The notes: generated by a model from the sequence alone, not told the origin. 26,042 nt of DNA from Candidatus Peregrinibacteria bacterium (GCA_030595015.1 JAUVDZ010000002.1:1-26042); one strand, 5' to 3'. Positions 6,811-14,473 are shown, numbered from the stretch's first letter. Made by a program: numbers and translations.

Positions 6811-8124
6811 ATGACAGCAAAAAAACGTATGTCAGTACTTATTGTTACTGTTTCACTAGCAATACTTTTAGGTGTGCTGATAAGTTCAACATTAATCGCA
6901 AAAAGTGATAAGAATTATGATCATGAAAAGGTTAAACGTGTATTAATCACGCCGGATGATGTAAGTTCCGGGCTGAAAATTAAACAAAATAAAGATGTTA
7001 AAGTTAAGCATGAATTTGATGGAAAATTTTCAGCAGATGTTCCTGAATCATTAATTGCGGAGCTTGATCAATATGCAGAAATTGAAGATGTTGTAGTTTT
7101 AGAAATTACTGATTATGAAAGTCCAAAATACTGCGGAGACGGCTTGATTCAAGCATCAGAGCAATGTGGTGAAACAGGATTACCTCAATGTTCAGACGAT
7201 AAAGTTTGCAATTATTGTCAGTGTAAAAATCCACAATCAAAAAAGGTTAAAGAAAGAACTTGTGAACCGAGAGATCAAATCCCTTATAATGTTGCACAGG
7301 TTAATGGAGGACAAATCCCTTCAGGAAACAAAATTAAAGTCGCTGTTTTAGATACAGGTGCTTTTACTGATCATATGGATTTAGATAATATTAAAGTATG
7401 TAAAGATACAACAACCAAAGGTGTAAGTAATGGTTGTGAAGATATTATTTGGCATGGAACTCATACAGCTGGAACTGTTGGTGCCAATGGTGGTTCAGAT
7501 GGTCTTGGAATTTTTGGATCTGCACCAAATGTTGAGATTTGGGCTATTAAGGTTTGTTATGATTACAGATGTAATGATGATGATATTGCTGAAGCTATTA
7601 ATTATGCTTCAAAAAGAGGAGTTGATATCATAAGTATGAGTTTTGGTGCGGAAGAAACAACACCAATTATAGAAGAAGCAATAAAAAATAATCCAGAGGT
7701 TTTATATATAGCTTCAACTGGGAATAGCGGATATAATGGCGTTACGATTGGTTATCCAGCTGCATACCCAGAAGTTGTAGGTGTTGGCGCTATTGATGTA
7801 AATAAAGAAGTTGTAAGTTTTTCATCGAGAGGTATTGATGATGGAGATGACTCAGTAATTTCAGAAAAAGAAGTTGAATTAGTTGCAGGTGGTAGAAGTG
7901 TTGAATCAGCTTTTTCTTATAATGGATGCTATGCATTCGGAAGCGGAACTTCAATGTCAGCACCAACAGTTGCTGGATTAGCAGCTAAAGTTTGGCAGGG
8001 AGATGCTGAAAATACGAGATTGTACTTACGAAGCATTGCTGAAGATATCACGCAAGCATACGGTGGGGGAGCAGGTCCTGGTTACGATGCTGCTTCAGGA
8101 TATGGATTACCAGTTGCACCTTAG
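6811..8124 (+). CDS. Exported subtilisin-like serine protease (S8) with a Cys-rich prodomain insert
   Basis: A secreted or membrane-anchored S8 peptidase, 437 residues. An N-terminal hydrophobic segment (about 7-30, RMSVLIVTVSLAILLGVLI) is a signal peptide or anchor. Residues about 35-103 look like an inhibitor-I9-type propeptide. A Cys-rich insert follows (108-140, CGDGLIQASEQCG then a cluster of Cys), which matches the start of DUF4215/Myxococcus Cys-rich repeats. The catalytic triad is intact: D181 (VLDTG), H215 (HGTHTAG) and S381 (GTSMSAP), with oxyanion N305 (STGNSG). The catalytic domain ends near the C-terminus with no anchor. It has its own strong promoter, divergent from the lipoprotein/VanX-type unit. 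The related Cys-rich module in the nearby SLH protein (8727-10589) suggests both act at the same surface. Confidence 0.93.
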   Translation: MTAKKRMSVLIVTVSLAILLGVLISSTLIAKSDKNYDHEKVKRVLITPDDVSSGLKIKQNKDVKVKHEFDGKFSADVPESLIAELDQYAEIEDVVVLEITDYESPKYCGDGLIQASEQCGETGLPQCSDDKVCNYCQCKNPQSKKVKERTCEPRDQIPYNVAQVNGGQIPSGNKIKVAVLDTGAFTDHMDLDNIKVCKDTTTKGVSNGCEDIIWHGTHTAGTVGANGGSDGLGIFGSAPNVEIWAIKVCYDYRCNDDDIAEAINYASKRGVDIISMSFGAEETTPIIEEAIKNNPEVLYIASTGNSGYNGVTIGYPAAYPEVVGVGAIDVNKEVVSFSSRGIDDGDDSVISEKEVELVAGGRSVESAFSYNGCYAFGSGTSMSAPTVAGLAAKVWQGDAENTRLYLRSIAEDITQAYGGGAGPGYDAASGYGLPVAP

Positions 8125-8141
8125 TTTACAAGGTGTAAAAT
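8114..8141 (+). promoter_or_regulatory. Possible promoter of the 144-aa lipoprotein
   Basis: TTGCAC (8114-8119), a 16-bp spacer, then TAAAAT (8136-8141) preceded by GGTG. The -35 lies inside the protease 3' end. The predicted start is near 8149, about 20 bases before ATG 8169. Confidence 0.4.
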
Positions 8142-8168
8142 ACAATTGATATTCGTAACAAACATACT

Positions 8169-8603
8169 ATGAAAAAGCTATTAAGTCTCTTAGCTGTTTC
8201 GGTGATTGTTTTTGCAGTGGGATGTACCCAGGCACCTCAAACTACTTCAGATGTTGAAAATCCTGTAGTGGAAGCTCCGGATCCAATTCCTGAGGATTTT
8301 GTTGGTGTTTGGTTAAGAACTGCAACATATCTAAATGGAGGACTTGAACATCGTGAGCCGGCAACCTGGACTTTAAATAATACAAATTATACCTCTACTG
8401 GTACTTGTATAAATACAGGTAAAGTTATGGCTGAAGGTGGGAATACGGTATCTATAACATTAGATAGTACATCTTGTGAAAATGTTCCAACTGGTGGAAC
8501 TGTAGCTTTTACTTATGAAATTATATATGACGAAGAACGTGATGTTGAAGTAATGACAGTTTACACTGGGCCTATGATGGAAACATACGATAGGCAAAGC
8601 TAA
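8169..8603 (+). CDS. Small lipoprotein, lipocalin-like beta-rich
   Basis: A 144-residue exported lipoprotein: Lys-rich start, hydrophobic core, lipobox AVGC with Cys19. A Pro/Glu/Val linker (about 20-45) precedes a predicted beta-strand domain starting FVGVWLRTATYLNGG. That start resembles the first strand of lipocalin-like domains (G-x-W), but the assignment is weak. Two further cysteines near residues 78 and 97 could form a disulfide outside the cell. It lies 44 bases after the S8 protease on the same strand and may be partly co-transcribed, although a possible promoter lies in the gap. A bidirectional terminator follows. Function is unknown. Confidence 0.8.
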   Translation: MKKLLSLLAVSVIVFAVGCTQAPQTTSDVENPVVEAPDPIPEDFVGVWLRTATYLNGGLEHREPATWTLNNTNYTSTGTCINTGKVMAEGGNTVSITLDSTSCENVPTGGTVAFTYEIIYDEERDVEVMTVYTGPMMETYDRQS

Positions 8604-8673
8604 AGTATGCTTGCGGAGTGGTTATGTTTTTATGATGTTTTTCAAAATTTCAAAATTTTTGAAAAAATGATTT

Positions 8674-8712
8674 AAAAAAAGAGCGCTATCAATTAAATGA
8701 CAGCGCTCTTTT
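8674..8712. terminator. Bidirectional intrinsic terminator
   Basis: The stem AGAGCGCT (8680-8687) pairs with AGCGCTCT (8702-8709). It is extended inward, after one mismatch, by TCA/TGA. An A-run (8674-8680) and a TTTT tract flank it, so it can serve both the plus-strand lipoprotein and the minus-strand SLH gene. Confidence 0.75.
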
Positions 8713-8726
8713 ACTATATGTGTTTT

Positions 8727-10589
8727 TTAATTCGTCAAAATTCTATAAAGCATATCCATTGCGTATCTTCTACTTAGCTCCATTGGTCCGATATCTGTTG
8801 GACTAACAAAACTAAATGGTAGCCAGTCATGAGGTTCTGCTGACCAGATCATTGAACAATACCAACAATCATCAGCATCAATAGAATAATATTTATCTAA
8901 TCCTCCTAAGAACATTTTAAGTCCTTCTGCCAATAAAACGATATTGCCTGGTTTTGCTACGTTTCCAGCATAACCTTCAACAAATCCATCTTCTTTTGCA
9001 GTACAGAAGTATTTAGCATACCAATCATCAACTACATCGTTAAAGCATGCTTCAGCATTGTTATCAACAACACCCAGACCCTTGTATTCACGAGCTCTGT
9101 ATGCCATTGCTAAAAGCTCAGCACGAGTTAATTCATCATCAATTCTTAAATTTCCGAATGCATCACCTTTAACGATTTCTCCATGTTCGCATAAGTAAAC
9201 TGCAATTGCATAGTGGTCATCAGATGTGTTGATATCAAGCCAGTCACCACAATCAACTACAACTTCGTCTTCACACATTGCACTACATCCATCTCCATTT
9301 ACATTATTTCCATCATCGCACTGTTCTCCTGAGTCTACTGTTCCATCTCCACACACACCAGGTGTAGGAGTTGTTTCAATATGACACGAAGCGTCGCATC
9401 CATCTCCGTCAATATTATTGAAATCATCACATTCTTCAGCTCCTTCTAGAACGCCATTTCCACATGCAACCGGAATATAGAATTCATCGAATCCAATATC
9501 ATAAGCTGCACCTGAAGGTCTTGAAGTTCCAAAGTAATCTTCAGTTACAAGTGGAAGTGAAATAGTAGTTCCTGCATCAATACAGTCTGAGCCAGCACCT
9601 AATTCATATGCAGCAGCTCCGGATCCACCAATAAATGCAGGATCACAACTAGAAGAGTTATTCATTTCATCTGCAGTAGCACCCCAGACAAAGTCAGTAC
9701 CACTAACATTTGCAACTAAGTTATTATAAACATTGTTTTCTTCAGTCCCGCTTGTTGCAATTGCTGCAGTTAAAGCAGTCCCTTCAGCAATTGTATTATT
9801 ATAAACTTCAGCCTGATTATTAATTCTAATTGCAACTCTATTGTTACTACCAGAATCAGCAATTAAGTTATTGTAAACTTTTGCACCACTTGTTGCTGTA
9901 ATAATTCCATAAGATCCATTTAATGAAGAAGCTCCCTGGAAAAAGTTGTTGTTTACAGTAGTCCCGTTACCTCCAGCAGTTTCAATAACAGATTTATCAG
10001 AACTAACCAATGTAAATACATTATTAGTAATTTCGCCATTACTTCCAGAACCAGCAGTAATTCTAACAAAGAAATCTGTAACACTGGCAAGTGCAAATCT
10101 ACAGTCATCAACAGTAAAGTTATAACCGGAACCAGCTAGATTAATATCAATAAAAGAACTAACTGCTATTCCTCCAAATTGTAAGCCAGTAAGAGTTCCA
10201 TCAATATTTGTTCCAGTAATTTGTCCAGAAACAATGGTTTGATTTCCGTCTGTATCCTGAGAAGTAAAAGGATTTGATTCGCCAGGGCCTCCATTAAAAC
10301 CACCTTCGATACTTATAGTGTCAAGATTAACAAGATTTAAATCTTCAGTATAAGTACTTTCAGCAACTTTGATAACACCTCCCTCTGAATCCATGTCATT
10401 TAGGGCCTCAGTGATAGTTAAATAAGGGGAATCAATGGCACCATGAGAATAAGAACCATAATCCACCCAAACCAGTTCTCCATCTACGTAAAGTGTTTGA
10501 TACGCAGCTGAAACCGGCGATGCTGCTACAATAAATAGCCCTATTGTGGCTATAAAAGGGAGTAGCACCTTTGCGAGTTTGTTCAACAT
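8727..10589 (-). CDS. SLH-anchored beta-helix surface protein with DUF4215 repeats
   Basis: A 620-residue exported surface protein. The signal peptide is residues 1-28 (ending SPVSA). A right-handed beta-helix follows (about 55-310), with repeated VYNN/VNNN turns such as KVYNNLIADS and EVYNNTIAEG. It ends in a choice-of-anchor-like segment (314-370): a CDPAFI start, then CIDAG and YDIGFDE. Two Cys-rich DUF4215-type repeats lie at 376-402 and 413-439 (CGNG...ECDD...GDGC and CGDG...QCDDGNN...GDGC). Three SLH-like motifs follow at about 458-505, 515-562 and 570-618, with ITRAE-like and WYAKYFCTAKEDGFVEGY signatures. SLH modules usually bind wall polymers, so this is probably S-layer- or wall-attached. 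Extra cysteines in the SLH region are unusual. It has its own promoter. Confidence 0.88.
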   Translation of the reverse strand: MLNKLAKVLLPFIATIGLFIVAASPVSAAYQTLYVDGELVWVDYGSYSHGAIDSPYLTITEALNDMDSEGGVIKVAESTYTEDLNLVNLDTISIEGGFNGGPGESNPFTSQDTDGNQTIVSGQITGTNIDGTLTGLQFGGIAVSSFIDINLAGSGYNFTVDDCRFALASVTDFFVRITAGSGSNGEITNNVFTLVSSDKSVIETAGGNGTTVNNNFFQGASSLNGSYGIITATSGAKVYNNLIADSGSNNRVAIRINNQAEVYNNTIAEGTALTAAIATSGTEENNVYNNLVANVSGTDFVWGATADEMNNSSSCDPAFIGGSGAAAYELGAGSDCIDAGTTISLPLVTEDYFGTSRPSGAAYDIGFDEFYIPVACGNGVLEGAEECDDFNNIDGDGCDASCHIETTPTPGVCGDGTVDSGEQCDDGNNVNGDGCSAMCEDEVVVDCGDWLDINTSDDHYAIAVYLCEHGEIVKGDAFGNLRIDDELTRAELLAMAYRAREYKGLGVVDNNAEACFNDVVDDWYAKYFCTAKEDGFVEGYAGNVAKPGNIVLLAEGLKMFLGGLDKYYSIDADDCWYCSMIWSAEPHDWLPFSFVSPTDIGPMELSRRYAMDMLYRILTN

Positions 10590-10617
10590 ATTGAAAGGTT
10601 AATAATATACTTTACAA

Positions 10618-10645
10618 ATTATACATCTCTTATAACGATTTTCAA
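10618..10645 (-). promoter_or_regulatory. Promoter of the SLH surface protein
   Basis: On the minus strand, TTGAAA (10640-10645), a 16-bp spacer, then TATAAT (10618-10623), giving a leader of about 22 bases. GATG directly precedes the -10, as at the M23 promoter. Confidence 0.7.
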
Positions 10646-10655
10646 TATGTTTGTG

Positions 10656-12239
10656 TTACAATTCTTCAATTATCATCTCTGCTACTTTCATCCCATCAAT
10701 CGCTGAAGAGACTATTCCTCCTGCATGTCCTGCTCCTTCTCCGGCTGGGTAAATACCAGCAATGTTTGATTCGAAGCCTTCGTTTCGTTCTATGCGGATT
10801 GTTGATGAACTTCTGGTTTCAACTCCAGTTAAAATCGCTTCTGGATGCGCGAACCCTTTTATTTTATTGTCCAAAAGGGGAAGTGCTTCTCTTAGGCTTT
10901 CTAAAACATAATCAGGTAGACATGAATCTAAAGAAGTTGGCTTAACCCCGGGTTTGTAGCTTGGTTTTACTTTTTTTATTTCTGTAGATGCTCGTTTTTC
11001 TAAGAAATCTCCGACTAATTGTACTGGCGCAGAGTAATCACTGCCTCCTGCAATAAAAGCCTTTTTTTCCCATTTTTGTTGAAATTCTATGCCTGCTAAA
11101 GGATTATCTGAGGCAAAATCACTAACTTTGATTGGCACAAGCAAAGCACTATTTGAATTTTCGCCATCTTGTGCATATTTACTCATTCCATTTGTGACTA
11201 CAGCATTTTCTTCTGAAGTTGCTCCCATCACATAACCACCCGGGCACATGCAAAAGGTATAAACCGGGCGTTTATCTTCGAGATGCTGGACTAATTTATA
11301 TTTAGCAGTAGGTAACTTCGGATGTTCATAATTATCTCCATATTGTGACTTATTTATCATTTCAGTGTGATGTTCTATGCGAACACCAATTGCAAATGGC
11401 TTTTGATTCATTTTTAATTGTCGTTCATAAAGCATTTTATATGTATCTCGCGATGAGTGACCGGTTGCCAGGATCAGCTCATCAACCGGAATTTTATCTA
11501 TATCGTTTACAATAATTGCCTTTAATTTGTTATTTTCAATCACTAGATCAGTCAAACACGTTTCAAATTTTACTTTCCCTCCATATTTGATTATTTGATT
11601 TCGAAGATTTTTTATAACTTCACGCAATTTGTCAGTTCCCACATGCGGCGAGGCACTCCATGCGATTTCTTCCGGTGCTCCTGCTTTGATTAGTTCACTA
11701 AATATATATTTTGAACGTGGATCGTTTATAAGAGTGTATAATTTTCCGTCAGAAAAGGTTCCGGCACCTCCTTCACCAAATTGTATGTTTGATTTTGGAT
11801 TCAAAACGCCTGTATCTGAAAATTTATCAATATCTTTGATTCGCGAATCAACATCCTTTCCTCTTTCAATCAAAAGGGGATTCAGCCCCGCTTTTGCAAG
11901 CAATAGAGTTGCAAATAATCCACATGGCCCACTACCAACTATCACGATTTTTTTATTTGTTTTGTTTGCGGGTTTTTCCTTATAGATAAAGGGTTCCTGA
12001 ATCCTGGCTCGATGACGCTTATTCCATTTTTTTATTGCCTTTGTGTCTTTAACTTTAACATCCAACGAATATATAAAAAGGATATTATGTTTTTTACGAG
12101 AGTCGATGGCTTTTTTAATTATCGTGTATGATAAAATTTCTTTTTCAGAAATTGCTAATATTTTCGAAACCTTAGATTTTAAGATTTCTTCATTATCGTC
12201 CAAGCCTAGTTGGATTTCTTCAATTCGGATTATATTCAT
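10656..12239 (-). CDS. FAD-dependent oxidoreductase (COG2509-type)
   Basis: A 527-residue flavoprotein of the 'NAD(FAD)-utilising dehydrogenase' group (COG2509), whose substrate is generally unknown. The N-terminal ~90 residues form a small basic domain typical of this group. The Rossmann dinucleotide-binding motif is IVIVGSGPCGLFATLLLAKAG, with GxGxxG at 102-107. Other family blocks visible are IQFGEGGAGTFSDGKLYT, an ATGHS motif, MCPGGYVMGATSEE, GVETRSSSTIRIER and the C-terminal FAD loop YPAGEGAGHAGGIVSSA. The length is normal and nothing is missing. It is transcribed away from the amidohydrolase gene at 12319. I could not pick a convincing promoter in the 79-base gap. Confidence 0.92.
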   Translation of the reverse strand: MNIIRIEEIQLGLDDNEEILKSKVSKILAISEKEILSYTIIKKAIDSRKKHNILFIYSLDVKVKDTKAIKKWNKRHRARIQEPFIYKEKPANKTNKKIVIVGSGPCGLFATLLLAKAGLNPLLIERGKDVDSRIKDIDKFSDTGVLNPKSNIQFGEGGAGTFSDGKLYTLINDPRSKYIFSELIKAGAPEEIAWSASPHVGTDKLREVIKNLRNQIIKYGGKVKFETCLTDLVIENNKLKAIIVNDIDKIPVDELILATGHSSRDTYKMLYERQLKMNQKPFAIGVRIEHHTEMINKSQYGDNYEHPKLPTAKYKLVQHLEDKRPVYTFCMCPGGYVMGATSEENAVVTNGMSKYAQDGENSNSALLVPIKVSDFASDNPLAGIEFQQKWEKKAFIAGGSDYSAPVQLVGDFLEKRASTEIKKVKPSYKPGVKPTSLDSCLPDYVLESLREALPLLDNKIKGFAHPEAILTGVETRSSSTIRIERNEGFESNIAGIYPAGEGAGHAGGIVSSAIDGMKVAEMIIEEL

Positions 12240-12318
12240 GACATCAGTATATACTTAATCGTTATTGATTATTAGATTAAAGTCTGGTTTTTTAAAGAAA
12301 ATCTATTAAAATGCATTT

Positions 12319-13077
12319 ATGAATAATTTTTTTATTACAATTGGGCATTCATCACTTAATATTCCCGATCATACAAAGGAAAGGATCAATTCGGACGCTA
12401 TTTTATTAGAGCTAGCAGAACCTGGATTAATTGAAGTTTGTGATTCTTTTCAAAACAAGAAAGTGATATTTGATTTACATCGTGCAATTTTGGATGTTAA
12501 CAGAAGTCGAAATAATATTGATCCAAAAATAGAAAGATCTTATCCCCTTGAGAGGGGATTGTTTCCCACAGGGGATTTTCAAGGAAATAGAATCTATAAA
12601 GCTGGTAAAGAACTAAATGTTAATGAAAAAAATGAGCTTTTGAATTCTTATTACGACACTTTTTTCCAGCAAATTGATAATTTAATTGGATCGAATGAAT
12701 ATAGTTTCTTTATAGATATTCATTTAATGAACGATAATATTTCCAGCTATGAAATGAAAAGTGAAAGACCTGACATTACAGTTGGTAATCTTGGAGATCC
12801 AGACGGAGAAATATGTTTGAATAGACCTTCAACTACGATTAGTCCGAAAAAAGCTCGAGATATTAAGAGTTTATTTGAAGATGTGGGATTAAGTTGCAAA
12901 CTAAACCGTCCTTTTGCTGGTGGTTATATAATGATGAAATATTTAACTAAATTCCCTTGTTTTCAATTAGAGATTAATAAAAGAGTTTTAATGGACTCAG
13001 ACAGTTCTATGCCCAACCCTAAAAAGTTGAAAGATTTAAAATTCAAACTGGAAGCTGTTTTTAATAAAATAGCTTAA
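12319..13077 (+). CDS. N-formylglutamate amidohydrolase family protein
   Basis: A 252-residue member of the FGase family (PF05013), zinc-type hydrolases that release formate from N-formylglutamate in histidine degradation; homologues act on other N-acyl amino acids. Family blocks are visible: ITIGHSSLNIP at 6-16, FDLHRAILDVNRSR at 51-64, FIDIHLM at 131-137, DITVGNLGD, NRPFAGGYIMMKY at 196-208 and FQLEINKRVLMD at 215-226. The histidines and acidic residues expected for metal binding (H10, D133, H135, E218) are present. No hut genes are nearby. It is divergent from the FAD oxidoreductase and convergent with tRNA-His. A histidine-degrading role is doubtful; the substrate is unknown. Confidence 0.87.
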   Translation: MNNFFITIGHSSLNIPDHTKERINSDAILLELAEPGLIEVCDSFQNKKVIFDLHRAILDVNRSRNNIDPKIERSYPLERGLFPTGDFQGNRIYKAGKELNVNEKNELLNSYYDTFFQQIDNLIGSNEYSFFIDIHLMNDNISSYEMKSERPDITVGNLGDPDGEICLNRPSTTISPKKARDIKSLFEDVGLSCKLNRPFAGGYIMMKYLTKFPCFQLEINKRVLMDSDSSMPNPKKLKDLKFKLEAVFNKIA

Positions 13078-13092
13078 ACAAGCCAAATTCAA

Positions 13093-13170
13093 TGGGGTGA
13101 GTGATGGGTCTCGAACCCACGACCTTCCGGACCACAACCGGACGCTCTAACCAACTGAGCTACACTCACC
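13093..13170 (-). tRNA. tRNA-His (anticodon GTG)
   Basis: Read on the minus strand, the sequence folds as a complete cloverleaf. The acceptor is GTGAGTG/CACTCAC, the D arm GCTC-AGTTGGTTA-GAGC, the anticodon arm TCCGG-TTGTGGT-CCGGA, and the T arm GTGGG-TTCGAGA-CCCAT. The anticodon GTG reads His codons. The extra 5' G(-1) faces the C73 discriminator, the identity feature of bacterial tRNA-His, and it is encoded. The 3' CCA is also encoded (13093-13095). Confidence 0.97.
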
Positions 13171-13201
13171 ATAGTAATTAGCATATCTAAACGCAAAAGT
13201 T

Positions 13202-13230
13202 ATTCTATATACTTTGACCGATATTGGCAA
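13202..13230 (-). promoter_or_regulatory. Promoter of tRNA-His
   Basis: On the minus strand, TTGCCA (13225-13230), a 17-bp spacer, then TAGAAT (13202-13207), placing the start about 25 bases before the tRNA 5' end. Confidence 0.5.
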
Positions 13231-13243
13231 GATTTTCTTAAAT

Positions 13244-13282
13244 CCCCCCTGGGGGGGCTTTCCATCCCCGGGGATGGAAAGC
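13244..13282. repeat. Two fused GC-rich palindromes
   Basis: Six C, one T and six or seven G (13244-13257) run directly into a perfect 26-bp palindrome (13257-13282). The left half is GCTTTCCATCCCC, followed at once by its reverse complement with no loop. The composition stands out in A+T-rich DNA. The palindrome lies 3 bp upstream of the candidate small-RNA promoter. The 380 bases between tRNA-His and the metalloprotease hold no credible ORF. Confidence 0.8.
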
Positions 13283-13285
13283 TTA

Positions 13286-13314
13286 TTGCAGAATTGTATT
13301 GTAATTATTATACT
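13286..13314 (+). promoter_or_regulatory. Promoter of the candidate small RNA
   Basis: TTGCAG (13286-13291), a 17-bp spacer, then TATACT (13309-13314). The predicted start is near 13321. No ORF follows, but a structured G+C-rich stretch and a strong terminator do. Confidence 0.5.
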
Positions 13315-13320
13315 TTGCTA

Positions 13321-13477
13321 ATTTCGAAGTTTGGCGCACTCAGTCTTTAGTGGCAGCGAGCCGAAGGCTCGCTATCTCACTGACTTCGTCGTACTTATCC
13401 ATCCGATTCGCTTTGCTCATACGCATGTATAAGCACACAAAAAAAACAGCCCCCACTTGGGGGGCTGTTTCTTTTTA
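13321..13477 (+). ncRNA. Candidate structured small RNA of about 155 nt
   Basis: The stretch lies between a sigma70-like promoter and a strong intrinsic terminator, with no ORF. About 48% of 13321-13440 is G+C (58 of 120), well above the A+T-rich surroundings. A foldable structure is visible. CGAAGT (13325-13330) and, after a bulge, CAGT (13341-13344) pair with the continuous ACTGACTTCG downstream. These enclose an 8-bp hairpin, AGCGAGCC-GAA-GGCTCGCT (13355-13373). A second helix pairs GTACTTAT with ATAAGCAC with one mismatch. I saw no SRP RNA (GGAA/GCAG core), tmRNA tag or RNase P motifs. 6S RNA cannot be excluded. Transcription from the opposite strand is possible because the terminator is symmetrical. 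Confidence 0.45.
13441..13476. terminator. Strong intrinsic terminator, T-tracts on both strands
   Basis: ACAGCCCCC (13446-13454), a 5-nt loop, then GGGGGCTGT (13460-13468). It is flanked by an A-run upstream (from about 13439) and TTTCTTTTT downstream, so it can work in either direction. It ends the candidate small RNA on the plus strand or the metalloprotease unit on the minus strand. Confidence 0.85.
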
Positions 13478-13550
13478 GACTTAGGAGTACCAACGCCCTA
13501 GAAAAGCCTCGATATCCTAAACTAATATATGTCTTAAACGGAAAGACCGT

Positions 13551-14441
13551 TTAAAGTGTAGCTATTTCCTGTCTATTATTGGTTGAGCTCAGGAACTTCT
13601 CATAATCGTATGCAAGTACTGTTGAGTCATATCTTCGCATGGTAAAGTTTGGTAATTCACTTGGATCGTTATCAAACTCTTGCCCTGAGAAGATAAAATA
13701 TTTTAAGTATAGGTATTTTCGTCTTAAGTCTACATCGTATTTTGCCATCTCTTTAAATTGTTGACCGTGCAAAAGATAGTAATTGTAACTTTCTGCGAAA
13801 TCTTCATATGGATCACTCATAGCATATCCAGTAACAAAATCGGTTCTTTCAGCAGTTACTTTAATAGTTGTATCGTTTTCCCAGCTAATTCGATAGAATC
13901 GTAAGCTAGGATCATCATTATAGATTGGAAGACTTCCATCCATAAATTCACTATTTCCTGTCCATATATTACCGGTCTTGAGTCCTGTATCAACGATGTG
14001 TCCCATTTCATGGACTAAAACTGAACTTAATTCAGCATCATCGACATCTGAACATCTTAATATGATTGTTGATCCGCCACCTAAACCGCGACGTCCTTCA
14101 GCGAAATATAAAGTGAGGTGCTGAAGATACTCTCGGTGTTCTTTTGGTAAAGACGTTAACGTCTGGAACACGAGAGACTTGCAATGATTCAAAGAGCCTA
14201 TTGTACTTCGACTTTCTGTCGTGTAACTAGATCCTGGATAAAGCCTTAAATCAAGGGATTCTAGCTGATTTGCGTAGTGCTCATCAATCGAAGCAGCGTG
14301 ATTAGTATACTTTTCTGGCACGTCTTCGGCAAGTACATTTTTAAAATCTTCTTGATAGAAAGCAGAGATGTTTTGCTGGTTGATGACAAAGAGCAACAAT
14401 AGTCCCAAAAACTGAAATAATTTTCCAATATGACGTCCCAT
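13551..14441 (-). CDS. Exported zinc metallopeptidase (HExxH), ATLF-like
   Basis: A 296-residue protein with a signal peptide or N-anchor at about 6-28 (LFQFLGLLLLFVI), then an exported domain. The zinc motif VLVHEMGHIVDTG gives ligands H144 and H148 and catalytic E145. EDFAESYNYY at 213-222 supplies a plausible third ligand, E217. The HExxH plus xDFAE pattern is that of gluzincin-type enzymes such as the anthrax-lethal-factor-like (ATLF) group, where the glutamate-bearing helix follows about 70 residues later. Two lone cysteines (C87, C130) may form a disulfide. It closes the run of unknown genes from 23 kb but has its own promoter with a consensus TTGACA. The substrate is unknown; a surface or neighbouring-cell protein is plausible. 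The stop codon lies in a small inverted repeat (13534-13554). Confidence 0.82.
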   Translation of the reverse strand: MGRHIGKLFQFLGLLLLFVINQQNISAFYQEDFKNVLAEDVPEKYTNHAASIDEHYANQLESLDLRLYPGSSYTTESRSTIGSLNHCKSLVFQTLTSLPKEHREYLQHLTLYFAEGRRGLGGGSTIILRCSDVDDAELSSVLVHEMGHIVDTGLKTGNIWTGNSEFMDGSLPIYNDDPSLRFYRISWENDTTIKVTAERTDFVTGYAMSDPYEDFAESYNYYLLHGQQFKEMAKYDVDLRRKYLYLKYFIFSGQEFDNDPSELPNFTMRRYDSTVLAYDYEKFLSSTNNRQEIATL

Positions 14442-14473
14442 ATTTAAATTTCTTTAAATGTAAAAAGGACGAA

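Noticed and set aside
7166..7633. Frame-shifted ORFs within the S8 protease
   Set aside because: The catalytic domain in the main frame is intact across them.
11629..12258. Plus-strand ORFs inside and over the start of the FAD oxidoreductase
   Set aside because: They lie opposite well-conserved family blocks and have no recognisable features.
13321..13477. SRP RNA, tmRNA or RNase P identity for the candidate RNA
   Set aside because: The SRP GGAA/GCAG core, a tmRNA tag frame and RNase P conserved boxes are not visible on either strand.
13534..13554. TTAAACGG/CCGTTTAA inverted repeat as terminator of the metallopeptidase gene
   Set aside because: No T-tract follows on the minus strand and it includes the stop codon; the strong hairpin at 13441-13476 is the better terminator.
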